5,872 bases of DNA from the NCBI GenBank assembly GCA_017501805.1, contig JAFVWG010000070.1:1-5872 (forward strand), in the 5' to 3' direction. The translations under genes were made by a program, and so were the position numbers. Positions 1 through 5,872 of this stretch are shown one piece after another. Each line of letters opens with the position of its first letter. Positions within the stretch are counted from its first letter, which is position 1. This stretch comes from Oscillospiraceae bacterium (GTDB lineage: Bacteria; Bacillota; Clostridia; Oscillospirales; Oscillospiraceae). Below the pieces are notes generated by a model that worked only from the letters and a program-made list of their open reading frames with translations, was not told where the DNA came from and did no database searches.

Positions 1-8
1 CAGATATG

Positions 9-1376
9 TCAGTCAAACATGGCCTCGCCGGCGCGGTAAATATCGCCGGCGCCCACCGTCAAAATCAGATCGCCCGGCCTGGCCAGAGATTTCAGCGTTT
101 CGGTGGTCTGCTCCAGGGTGGCGCAGTAGATGCTGCCCGGGATCTCTGCCGCGAGGTCCCGCGAGGAAATGTTGTGCAGATTCTGCTCCCGCGCGGCGTA
201 GATCTCCGCAACGACAGCAAGATCGACACGCCGAAGCTCGCGGACGAAATCGTCGAAAAGCAGTTCGGTGCGGGTGTAGGTGTGCGGCTGGAACGCGCAG
301 ACGATGCGCCGATAGCCCATACTCTTCGCCGCGTCGATCAGCGACTGCAGCTCATGGGGGTGGTGGGCGTAGTCGTCGTAGACCGCAGCGCCGTGATAGT
401 CTCCGATCTTTTCCATACGCCGTCCCGCGCCGGTGAAAGAGGCAAGACCTGCCGCGGCGGTCTCTCCGTCGATCCCGTGCAGCCACGCCGCCGCGCAGGC
501 TGCCAGCGCGTTCATGGCGTTGTGCTTGCCGAACACGCGAAGCTCCAGCCGGCAGTACGGCTTGCCGTCCGTCAAAACATCGAACGAACGCCAGTCTTCG
601 GAGAAGTTCACGCCGCGCACACGCGCGGTCTCCCCGAGTCCGAAGGTGACGGGGCTCAGCCCGTCAAGCGCCTGCATTGTATTGGGGTCGTCGGCGTTTG
701 CGATCAAATTGCCGTCCTCCGGCACAAGCTGCGCGAAGCGACGGAAAGAGGACTGAATATCCGCAAGGTCCTTGAAGAAGTCCAGATGGTCCGCGTCGAT
801 GTTCAGAACGATCGCGGTGGTGGGGAAGAAGCTCAAAAAGGAATTGCAGTATTCACAGCTCTCGGCGATGATCGCATCACCGTTTCCCACGCGGTGACCC
901 TGCCCGAGCAGGGGGAGCGTTCCGCCGATCATAATAGTGGGATCGCGGTCGGCCTCAAGGAAAATATGCGAGAGCATCGAGGTCGTCGAGGTTTTTCCGT
1001 GTGTGCCGGAGACGCAGATCGCGTGGCGGTATGCCCGCATCAGACAGCCCCACGCCTCCGCACGTTCGAAGATGGGGATGCCCGCCGCGCGCGCCGCGGC
1101 GATCTCGGGGTTGTCGTTATGGATGGCGGCGCTGCGAATGATGCAGTCCGTTCCGGTAATATTTTCCGCGCGGTGACCGATGCTGACGCGGATGCCGCTG
1201 CTCTCGAGCTCCTGCGTGGAGACGGAGGCGTTCATATCCGAGCCGGTCACGCGCACGCCCATCGACTGCAGCACAAGGCCCAGCGGACGCATGGATACGC
1301 CGCCGATACCGATCAGATGCGCCCGCTTGCCGGGGGCGAGATATGCCGCGATCGGACAGACGATTTCGCTTTTCAT
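9..1376 (-). CDS. murC: UDP-N-acetylmuramate--L-alanine ligase (MurC)
   Basis: This cytoplasmic ATP-dependent ligase adds L-alanine to UDP-N-acetylmuramate, the first step in building the peptidoglycan stem peptide. The 455-residue protein is complete and of normal MurC length. It has the N-terminal Rossmann motif HLIGIGG (residues 20-26), which binds the UDP substrate, then the Mur ligase ATP loop GTHGKTSTT (124-132, Lys128). It also has Glu172 in an AESCEY segment, NIDADHLD (192-199), and C-terminal DDYAHHPHE and FQPHTYTRT motifs typical of MurC. I chose the ATG at 1376 over an in-frame ATG at 1394. GGAG lies 8 nt before 1376, and the predicted promoter puts the transcript start near 1393, leaving no leader for the upstream ATG. 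The stop is TGA. The gene is divergent from cca and appears to be transcribed alone. The motif set favours MurC over MurD, MurE, MurF or Mpl; I am very confident in this. Confidence 0.97.
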   Translation of the reverse strand: MKSEIVCPIAAYLAPGKRAHLIGIGGVSMRPLGLVLQSMGVRVTGSDMNASVSTQELESSGIRVSIGHRAENITGTDCIIRSAAIHNDNPEIAAARAAGIPIFERAEAWGCLMRAYRHAICVSGTHGKTSTTSMLSHIFLEADRDPTIMIGGTLPLLGQGHRVGNGDAIIAESCEYCNSFLSFFPTTAIVLNIDADHLDFFKDLADIQSSFRRFAQLVPEDGNLIANADDPNTMQALDGLSPVTFGLGETARVRGVNFSEDWRSFDVLTDGKPYCRLELRVFGKHNAMNALAACAAAWLHGIDGETAAAGLASFTGAGRRMEKIGDYHGAAVYDDYAHHPHELQSLIDAAKSMGYRRIVCAFQPHTYTRTELLFDDFVRELRRVDLAVVAEIYAAREQNLHNISSRDLAAEIPGSIYCATLEQTTETLKSLARPGDLILTVGAGDIYRAGEAMFD

Positions 1377-1384
1377 TCGGATCA

Positions 1385-1388
1385 CTCC
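1385..1388 (-). promoter_or_regulatory. Ribosome binding site deciding the murC start
   Basis: GGAG on the minus strand lies 8 nt upstream of the ATG at 1376. It falls inside the coding frame if the ATG at 1394 were used, so it supports the shorter form of MurC, lacking the six residues MIGVIR. Confidence 0.7.
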
Positions 1389-1399
1389 AATCATAGAAC

Positions 1400-1428
1400 A
1401 GTATAATCTTTTTCCTTTGGGAAAACAA
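1400..1428 (-). promoter_or_regulatory. Sigma-A type promoter of murC
   Basis: Read on the minus strand, a -35 box TTGTTT (1423-1428) and a -10 box TATACT (1400-1405) are separated by exactly 17 nt. Transcription would start near 1393, giving a leader of about 17 nt that contains the GGAG site. This is seen by eye in the sequence; usage is inferred. Confidence 0.7.
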
Positions 1429-1443
1429 GAGAAAAAGAAAAGC

Positions 1444-1472
1444 TTGCTTTTTTTTCGTTTCGCATCTACGAT
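1444..1472 (+). promoter_or_regulatory. Candidate promoter of cca
   Basis: A TTGCTT box (1444-1449) is followed after 17 nt by TACGAT (1467-1472). Both are imperfect matches to sigma-A consensus, but spacing and position fit a transcript starting near 1479, just before the AGGAGG of cca. A TATAAT at 1402-1407 on this strand lacks a recognisable -35 box and mostly reflects overlap with the murC -10 box. Confidence 0.45.
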
Positions 1473-1490
1473 ACAGAAAAGAGTGCAGGA

Positions 1491-1496
1491 AGGAGG
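1491..1496 (+). promoter_or_regulatory. Ribosome binding site deciding the cca start (GTG)
   Basis: A perfect AGGAGG lies 7 nt before the GTG at 1504. The frame is open far upstream, to 1180, across the divergent murC gene. This site is the main reason for choosing GTG 1504 as the start. Confidence 0.85.
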
Positions 1497-1503
1497 ATCG
1501 CCT

Positions 1504-2607
1504 GTGGAAAGACGACCGGATCATATTCTTCTGCGGCTGAAGGAGGCGGGGTTCTCCGCCTGGTTTGTCGGCGGCTGCGTGCGCGACACGCTGCTCGGAC
1601 GCCCGATCCACGACTGGGATATTACGACCTCCGCTCTGCCGGAGGAGATCATGGAGGTGTTTCCGCGCTGTGTGCCGACCGGGATCCGTCACGGAACGGT
1701 CACGGTGCTGGACGGAGAGAACGCCTATGAGGTGACGACCTTCCGCGTGGACGGAGACTACCGTGACGGACGGCATCCCGAAAGCGTGCGTTTTGTCGCC
1801 GCGGTCGAGGACGACCTCGCGCGCCGCGATTTCACGGTGAATGCGATGGCGATGGACGAGACAGGCGCGGTTCTGGACGTGTTCGGCGGCAAAGAGGATC
1901 TTGCCGCGAAACTGCTCCGCTGCGTCGGCGTGCCCGAAGAACGCTTCCGCGAGGATGCGCTCAGAATGCTGCGTGCGCTGCGCTTTTCCGCACAGCTCGG
2001 CTTTACAATTGAGGAAGAGACCTATCGTGCGATCCGCAGCTGTGCACAGCTGAGCGCAGGACTGTCTGCGGAGCGGGTGCGCGACGAGGTGGAAAAGACC
2101 CTGCTCTCCGATGACCCGGAGAAAGTATATGAGATGGCGCGGCTCGGACTGCTTGCGGAGTTCGGCATAGCGGACGGGGAGGACAAGCCCTCTCCGGCAG
2201 AGCTTCCCGGGCTTCGCGAGGTGCGCTGGGCGGGCTTCTTCCGCGCTTGGCCGCAGGCTTCGTGGGAGCGGTTCAAACTGGACAAAAAATGCGGACGCAC
2301 CGCGCAGGAAAGCGCTGCGCTCTATCTTCCGAAGCGGGACCGTCTTGCGTGGAAGCGGCTGATCTCCAGACACGGAGAGTCGGTTGCGCGCTGCACAGCT
2401 GCGCTGAGCGGTGAACGTGAAGCCGTGGAGGAGATTTTGCAGAGCGGCGAGTGCCTGTTTTTGAAGGACCTTGCCGTTGGAGGCAAGGAAGTGCGCGGCG
2501 TGGAAGGAAAGCAGGTCGGTGCGGTCCTCGGACGTCTGCTTGCACACGTACTGGAGCATCCCGAGGACAACACGCGGGAGAAGCTGCTTGCGATGGTGAA
2601 GGAATGA
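1504..2607 (+). CDS. cca: CCA tRNA nucleotidyltransferase
   Basis: This enzyme builds or repairs the 3'-terminal CCA of tRNAs from CTP and ATP without a nucleic acid template. The 367-residue protein shows the class II nucleotidyltransferase motifs in order: FVGGCVRD (residues 21-28), the metal-binding DWD (37-39, in DWDITTSA), TGIRHGTVTV (59-68), EVTTFRVDG (76-84), RRDFTVNAMA (107-116), and the nucleotide-selecting EDALRMLR (150-157, Glu150/Asp151/Arg154). The helical tRNA-binding region follows. The segment RCVGVPEERFREDALRMLRA fits CCA-adding enzymes better than poly(A) polymerase. At 367 residues it is shorter than many relatives, and I see no HD phosphohydrolase motif, so it appears to be a compact form. 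It starts with GTG behind AGGAGG and ends with TGA. It is divergent from murC and convergent with the DUF1846 gene. Confidence 0.95.
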   Translation: MERRPDHILLRLKEAGFSAWFVGGCVRDTLLGRPIHDWDITTSALPEEIMEVFPRCVPTGIRHGTVTVLDGENAYEVTTFRVDGDYRDGRHPESVRFVAAVEDDLARRDFTVNAMAMDETGAVLDVFGGKEDLAAKLLRCVGVPEERFREDALRMLRALRFSAQLGFTIEEETYRAIRSCAQLSAGLSAERVRDEVEKTLLSDDPEKVYEMARLGLLAEFGIADGEDKPSPAELPGLREVRWAGFFRAWPQASWERFKLDKKCGRTAQESAALYLPKRDRLAWKRLISRHGESVARCTAALSGEREAVEEILQSGECLFLKDLAVGGKEVRGVEGKQVGAVLGRLLAHVLEHPEDNTREKLLAMVKE

Positions 2608-2650
2608 ATGCAAAATGCGGTGTGCCGCAGAGCGGCGGAATTTGATGGAT

Positions 2651-2732
2651 TTCCCTCTCCGTCCTCGCTTTGCTCGGACACCGTCTCGCCGCGGCGCACG
2701 CTTCGCGTACCCGTAGGGAGAGCCAAGGGGAA
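2651..2732. repeat. Candidate degenerate intergenic repeat element
   Basis: An approximately 82-bp stretch is bounded by short inverted ends, TTCCC (2651-2655) and GGGAA (2728-2732). Just inside are CTCTCC (2655-2660) and GGAGAG (2717-2722), also inverted. Small dyads lie within: GTCC/GGAC around 2661-2679, and ACGC/GCGT around a TTC loop at 2698-2708. The layout, a CCCTCTC start and a GGGAGAGCCAAGGG end with small hairpins between, resembles from memory a short non-coding repeat found in many copies in Ruminococcaceae-type gut genomes. The element lies between convergent genes, where such repeats usually sit. Only one copy is present here, so its repetitive nature is inferred. Confidence 0.45.
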
Positions 2733-2747
2733 GGCACTATATGATAG

Positions 2748-2779
2748 AAAGCGGCGCACCGGAGGCGGTGCGCCGCTTT
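2748..2779. terminator. Bidirectional hairpin terminator between convergent genes
   Basis: AAAGCGGCGCACC (2748-2760) and GGTGCGCCGCTTT (2767-2779) are perfect reverse complements. A further G-C pair at 2761/2766 makes a 14-bp stem with a GAGG loop. A-runs become T-runs on the opposite strand, so the hairpin ends in TTTGGTTT on the plus strand and TTTCTAT on the minus strand. The T-tracts are short, but the stem is very stable. It begins 3 nt after the stop codon of the minus-strand DUF1846 gene, its most likely client, and lies 140 nt beyond the cca stop. Confidence 0.8.
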
Positions 2780-2782
2780 GGT

Positions 2783-4273
2783 TTAAGCATTTGTGTTGAC
2801 GAGGCGGTGCGCCTGACGGACGGGCTCACAGGTCACATTACAGCCGAGTTTCTTGAAGACATTCTCGTCTACCTGCGAGAGGACGACTGTGGAATGCACC
2901 TCGCTGCCGTAGAGCTCCTGCAGATGCTCCATCGCGAGTGCCGCCGTGGGATTGGTCACGGCGCTCATCGAGAGCGCGATCAGGATCTCGTCCGTGTGCA
3001 GGCGGGGGTTGTGGTTGCCGAGATGCTTGAGCTTGAGGCTCTGGATCGGCATCAGAACATTGGAGGCGATGAGGTCTGTTTCATCGTCGATCCCTGCCAG
3101 ATGCTTGAGGCAGTTGAGAAGCGCCGCGCAGGATGAGCCCATGAGCTTGGAGGTCTTGCCGGTGATGATCGTGCCGTCCGGCAGCTCAATGGCGACCGCA
3201 GGCTCGCCTGTCTCTTCCGCCCGGGCGCGCGCTGCGGGGACGCAGCGGCGGTTTTCGGGCGTCAGCGAGAGATTGTTCATCAGGATCTCCAGCTTTTGCA
3301 GCTCCAGCTGATCCGATGTGCCGCTGCGCACGCCGTAGAGCGTTTTGAAGTAGCGGCGGATGATCTCCTGCCGGGAAGCTTCGCGGCAGACTTCGTCATC
3401 CTCAATGGCAAAGCCGACCATATTCACGCCCATATCCGTGGGGCTCTTGTAGGGGCATTCGCCGTAGATGTTGCGGAACATCGCCTCCAGTACGGGGAAG
3501 ATCTCGATGTCGCGGTTATAGTTGACCGTGGTGACGCCGTACTGCTCAAGGTGGTAGGGGTCGATCATATTGACGTCGGAGAGGTCTGCCGTTGCCGCCT
3601 CGTAGGCGAGGTTGACCGGGTGCTTGAGCGGCAGATTCCAGACGGGGAAGGTCTCGTATTTCGCATAGCCCGCCTTGACCCCGCGTTTGTTTTCGTGGTA
3701 GAGCTGGCTGAGGCAGGTCGCCATCTTGCCGCTGCCCGGACCGGGTGCGGTCACGATCGCGATCGGGTGCGTGGTCTCGATGAAATCGTTCTTTCCGAAG
3801 CCTTCGTCGGAGAAGATCACGGGGAGATTGGAGGGGTATTCCGGGATCGAATAGTGATGGTAGGTCGGGATGTTGAGCGCCTGCAGGCGTTTTTCGAACT
3901 GCACCGCCGAAGCCTGCGCCTCATAACGCGTCAGGACCACGCCGCCGACAAACAGTCCGTAGCTGCGGAACGCTTCGATCAGCCGAAGAACATCGGCGTC
4001 GTAGGTGATGTCCAGATCGCCGCGGCGCTTGCTCTTTTCGATGTCGCCCGCGTTGATGACGAGGATGATCTCCGCGTGCTCTTTGAGCTGCAGGAGCATT
4101 TTCATTTTGCTGTCCGGCTGGAAGCCCGGCAGTACGCGCGCGGCGTGGTAGTCGTCGAAGAGCTTGCCGCCGAACTCCAGATACAGCTTGCCGCCGAACT
4201 GAGAAACACGTTCCAGGATCTTCTCGCTTTGCAGCTTGAGATATTTGTCGTTGTCAAATCCGATCTTAAACAT
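2783..4273 (-). CDS. DUF1846 domain-containing protein, function unknown
   Basis: This complete 496-residue protein matches the DUF1846 family over its whole length, which is the usual size of about 500. No molecular function is established to my knowledge. Family-like segments include GFDNDKYL near the N-terminus, LVINAGDIEKSKRRGDLDITYD (72-92), the glycine-rich APGPGSGKMATCLSQ (176-190), YKSPTDMGVNMVGF in the middle, ITGKTSKLMGSS, and LGNHNPRLHTDEILIALS toward the C-terminus. The glycine-rich loop resembles a phosphate-binding loop but is not a classical Walker A: Lys183 is followed by Met, and the spacing is one residue short. I see no signal peptide or membrane segment, so it should be cytosolic. 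The ATG at 4273 has a GGGGTGG ribosome site 4 nt upstream and a good promoter at 4309-4337. Neighbouring genes give no clue to its role. Confidence 0.93.
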   Translation of the reverse strand: MFKIGFDNDKYLKLQSEKILERVSQFGGKLYLEFGGKLFDDYHAARVLPGFQPDSKMKMLLQLKEHAEIILVINAGDIEKSKRRGDLDITYDADVLRLIEAFRSYGLFVGGVVLTRYEAQASAVQFEKRLQALNIPTYHHYSIPEYPSNLPVIFSDEGFGKNDFIETTHPIAIVTAPGPGSGKMATCLSQLYHENKRGVKAGYAKYETFPVWNLPLKHPVNLAYEAATADLSDVNMIDPYHLEQYGVTTVNYNRDIEIFPVLEAMFRNIYGECPYKSPTDMGVNMVGFAIEDDEVCREASRQEIIRRYFKTLYGVRSGTSDQLELQKLEILMNNLSLTPENRRCVPAARARAEETGEPAVAIELPDGTIITGKTSKLMGSSCAALLNCLKHLAGIDDETDLIASNVLMPIQSLKLKHLGNHNPRLHTDEILIALSMSAVTNPTAALAMEHLQELYGSEVHSTVVLSQVDENVFKKLGCNVTCEPVRQAHRLVNTNA

Positions 4274-4308
4274 GATGCCACCCCAAATCCCAAAAAATTC
4301 TCAACAAT

Positions 4309-4337
4309 ATCATAGTTTGCCGAAAAGAGGAATGCAA
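4309..4337 (-). promoter_or_regulatory. Sigma-A type promoter of the DUF1846 gene
   Basis: On the minus strand TTGCAT (4332-4337) and TATGAT (4309-4314) are spaced by exactly 17 nt. The predicted start near 4302 gives a leader of about 29 nt that includes the GGGGTGG ribosome site. Confidence 0.75.
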
Positions 4338-4420
4338 GCGTAAAAGCAAACAGAGTTTCGACAAAAAAATTCGGGTGTTTTTGTGCGCTTTTCCGTTTTT
4401 TCGGATTCGCGGGACTTTCC

Positions 4421-4449
4421 TTGACTTTGGATTGGAAAAACAGTATAAT
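4421..4449 (+). promoter_or_regulatory. Near-consensus sigma-A promoter of the topoisomerase gene
   Basis: TTGACT (4421-4426) and a perfect TATAAT (4444-4449) are separated by 17 nt, the best promoter in the window. Transcription would start near 4456, leaving a leader of about 49 nt before the ATG at 4505. The in-frame TTG at 4421 is this -35 box, so it cannot be the protein start. The leader holds only a weak TGGG/CCCA dyad around 4460-4476. Confidence 0.85.
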
Positions 4450-4504
4450 TCGCAATATAATGGGTAATCTCCCCAATAGAGACACGAAATGTAGTGAGGC
4501 AGCA

Positions 4505-5254
4505 ATGAAAGCAGAAAAAACCTACGGAAATGAAAGTATATCCGCACTCAAAGGCGCCGACCGTGTGCGTAAACGCCCTGCCGTCATCTTCGGATCGGAC
4601 GGCCTGGAGGGCTGCCAGCACACTGTGATTGAGATCCTTGCCAACGCGATTGACGAGGCACGCGACGGACACGGCGATCTGATCATCGTCACCCGATACG
4701 AAGACGGCTCGGTGGAGGTGGAGGACTTCGGCCGCGGCTGCCCCGTGGACTGGAACGAAAAGGAAGGCTGCTACAACTGGGAGCTGGTCTTCTGCGAAAT
4801 GTATGCGGGCGGTAAGTATAATAACAACATAGGCGGAGACTATGAATTCTCTCTCGGCACGAACGGCCTCGGCGCCTGCGGCACGCAGTGCTCTTCGGAA
4901 TTTTTCGACGCGGTGATCCGCCGCGACGGCTTTAAGTACACCCTGCACTTTGAAAAGGGCGAGATCGTCGGCGAAATGCAAAAAGAACCCGCCGACCGCA
5001 AGAAGACAGGCTCCTGCTCCCGGTGGAAGCCCGATCTGGAGGTGTTTACGGACATCCGCATCCCGGTGGAGTTCTACGAGGACATCCTCAGCCGACAGGC
5101 AATGGTGAACGCGGGCGTGACCTTCCGCTTCCGCAATCAGGTGGACGGAAAGTTCGAGCAGAAGGAATTCTGCTATGAAAACGGCATTCTGGACTATGTT
5201 ACGCAGATCACCGAGCAGTCCGCGCTGACGATGCCGCAGTTCTGGCAGACCTAG
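4505..5254 (+). CDS. GyrB/ParE-like type IIA topoisomerase B subunit, N-terminal ATPase part ending at an in-frame TAG
   Basis: The family is the ATP-hydrolysing B subunit of DNA gyrase or topoisomerase IV, which powers DNA strand passage with an A subunit. This 249-codon part covers the GHKL ATP-binding domain: the Glu43/Asn47 pair in VIEILANAIDEA, DFGRG (74-78; the usual form is DNGRG), AGGKYNNN (101-108) and the lid-like LGTNGLGACGTQ (117-128; the usual form is SGGLHGVG). These variants mark a divergent clade I recall from Clostridia, nearer to ParE-like proteins than to the canonical gyrase gene, so I give no symbol. The ATG at 4505 has GAGG 5 nt upstream and a strong promoter; an in-frame ATG at 4460 lacks a ribosome site. 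The frame stops at TAG 5252-5254, far short of the roughly 640 residues expected, and the family sequence resumes in the same frame directly after it. Confidence 0.88.
   Translation: MKAEKTYGNESISALKGADRVRKRPAVIFGSDGLEGCQHTVIEILANAIDEARDGHGDLIIVTRYEDGSVEVEDFGRGCPVDWNEKEGCYNWELVFCEMYAGGKYNNNIGGDYEFSLGTNGLGACGTQCSSEFFDAVIRRDGFKYTLHFEKGEIVGEMQKEPADRKKTGSCSRWKPDLEVFTDIRIPVEFYEDILSRQAMVNAGVTFRFRNQVDGKFEQKEFCYENGILDYVTQITEQSALTMPQFWQT
5252..5254 (+). other. In-frame TAG interrupting the topoisomerase gene
   Basis: Codon 250 of the GyrB/ParE-like gene is TAG, between MPQFWQT and RKGRDREDKPEY. From memory of relatives the position is usually Glu, so one GAG-to-TAG change would explain it. The reading frame is otherwise unbroken from 4505 to 5872. 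The three complete genes in the window end in TGA, TGA and TAA. Confidence 0.9.
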
Positions 5255-5872
5255 CGCAAGGGTCGCGACCGCGAGGACAAGCCCGAATACAAGGTGAAGA
5301 TCACCGCAGCGGTCTGCTTCTCCAACACGGTCAACTGCCTGACCTATTACCACAACTCTTCGTGGCTCGAACACGGCGGCGCCCCCGACAAGGCCGCGCG
5401 CAACGCCTTTGTCTACGCGATCGACAAATACTGCAAGGACAGCGGAAAATACACCAAGGCGGAGCTGGACGGAAAGAAAAAGATCACCTTCCAGGATGTA
5501 CTGGACTGCCTTGTGCTTGTGACGAACTGTTTCTCTACCGAAACTTCTTACGAAAACCAGACGAAAAAGGCGATCACCAACAAGTTCGTGCAGGATGCGA
5601 TGACGGATTTCTTCCGTGAACAGCTGGAAGTGTATTTCCTCGAAAACAAGCAGGAAGCCGACCGCATTGCCGATCAGGTGCTGCTCAACAAGCGCAGCCG
5701 TGAGACGGCGGAAAAGACCCGACTGGACATCAAGAAGAGCAACCTCACAAAAAATCTCGATCTGACCAACCGTGTGCAGAAGTTCGTGGACTGCCGCACG
5801 AAGGACGTCTCCCGCCGCGAGCTGTATATCGTTGAGGGCGACAGCGCCATGGGCGCGGTCAAGCTCTCTGCC
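5255..5872 (+). pseudogene. GyrB/ParE-like topoisomerase B subunit, transducer and TOPRIM part after the TAG (runs off the window)
   Basis: This is the continuation of the gene starting at 4505, in the same frame: 206 codons with no further stop, cut by the window edge. It includes SSWLEHGGAPDKA, the transducer QTK motif (ENQTKKAI; counting the TAG as codon 250, Gln352-Thr353-Lys354) whose lysine contacts ATP in this family, and ELYIVEGDSAMGAVK. The last is the first TOPRIM acidic motif (Glu444), involved in metal-assisted DNA cleavage; canonical gyrases have EGDSAGGSAK. All key residues are preserved and codon use matches the first part, so any inactivation would be recent. No ribosome binding site or convincing start codon follows the TAG, so separate translation is unlikely. 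It is labelled a pseudogene because of the stop; if the TAG is an error, 4505-5872 is one partial gene. Confidence 0.8.

Noticed and set aside
25..52. Direct repeat TCGCCGGCGC at 25-34 and 43-52
   Set aside because: It lies in the murC C-terminal codons and reflects the repeated Ala-Gly in GAGDIYRAGE plus GC-rich codon choice.
6..1406. Long plus-strand open frame opposite murC, 466 codons
   Set aside because: It mirrors a complete MurC with all catalytic motifs. The translated product is rich in Arg, Val and Gly with no recognisable domain, as expected of a shadow frame in GC-rich DNA.
1438..1451. Dyad AAAAGC-TT-GCTTTT with a following T-run between murC and cca, resembling a terminator or operator
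   Set aside because: The stem is mostly A-T pairs in an A-tract/T-tract region with a 2-nt loop, and it overlaps the cca -35 box. It is most likely compositional.
1117..2613. Long minus-strand open frame opposite cca, 498 codons
   Set aside because: It overlaps cca almost fully and runs across the divergent promoter region into murC. The product is low in recognisable structure and has no ribosome site.
2608..2799. Small plus-strand open frame of 63 codons just after cca
   Set aside because: It runs through the repeat-like element and the terminator hairpin, has no ribosome site, and starts directly at the cca stop. It is not credible as a gene.
3296..4315. Plus-strand open frame opposite the DUF1846 gene
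   Set aside because: The minus-strand protein is family-conserved along its length. The plus-strand product looks like an antisense shadow.
4320..4404. Widely spaced CCGAAAA / TTTTCGG inverted pair between the divergent promoters
   Set aside because: Seven bases separated by about 70 nt in AT-rich DNA is expected by chance, and no intermediate pairing supports it.
4310..5374. Minus-strand open frame opposite the topoisomerase gene, 354 codons
   Set aside because: It spans both divergent promoters and the conserved GHKL coding sequence, so it is a shadow of the real gene.
5362..5619. Alternative plus-strand frame after the TAG, as a possible frameshifted gene
   Set aside because: The topoisomerase homology continues in the original frame after the TAG with QTK and TOPRIM motifs, so no frameshift is needed and this frame is a shadow.

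Overview
The window looks like a chromosomal segment of a Gram-positive, Clostridia-type bacterium, probably an Oscillospirales/Ruminococcaceae-like gut lineage. This rests on the GC-rich coding DNA with AT-rich promoter gaps, strong AGGAGG-type ribosome sites, near-consensus sigma-A promoters, a divergent GyrB/ParE variant that I recall from this group, and an intergenic element resembling a repeat common in these genomes. The taxonomic call is inference from remembered family resemblance, not from a search.

Layout: (1) 9-1376, minus strand: murC, the UDP-N-acetylmuramate--L-alanine ligase of peptidoglycan synthesis, complete. (2) 1377-1503: a divergent promoter region serving murC (minus) and cca (plus). 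(3) 1504-2607, plus strand: cca, the CCA-adding tRNA nucleotidyltransferase, starting at GTG behind a perfect AGGAGG. (4) 2608-2782: a convergent intergenic gap holding an approximately 82-bp degenerate repeat-like element and a strong 14-bp hairpin that probably terminates transcription from both sides. (5) 2783-4273, minus strand: a complete DUF1846 family protein, conserved but of unknown function. (6) 4274-4504: a second divergent promoter region with two well-formed sigma-A promoters. (7) 4505 to the window edge, plus strand: a type IIA topoisomerase B subunit (GyrB/ParE-like), interrupted by an in-frame TAG at 5252-5254. Beyond it the same frame stays open and family-like to the window end.

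The genes do not form an operon. Each appears to have its own promoter, and they alternate minus/plus/minus/plus. They are mostly housekeeping functions: cell wall, tRNA 3'-end maturation and DNA topology. I see no defence island, CRISPR array, prophage, integrase, tRNA or rRNA gene. No gap exceeds 300 bases; the largest are about 230 and 175 bases.

The most notable point is the in-frame amber codon splitting an otherwise intact topoisomerase gene between its ATP-binding and transducer domains. It could be a nonsense mutation, a sequence error, or (least likely) a read-through codon. I found no convincing evidence of a new multi-gene system.
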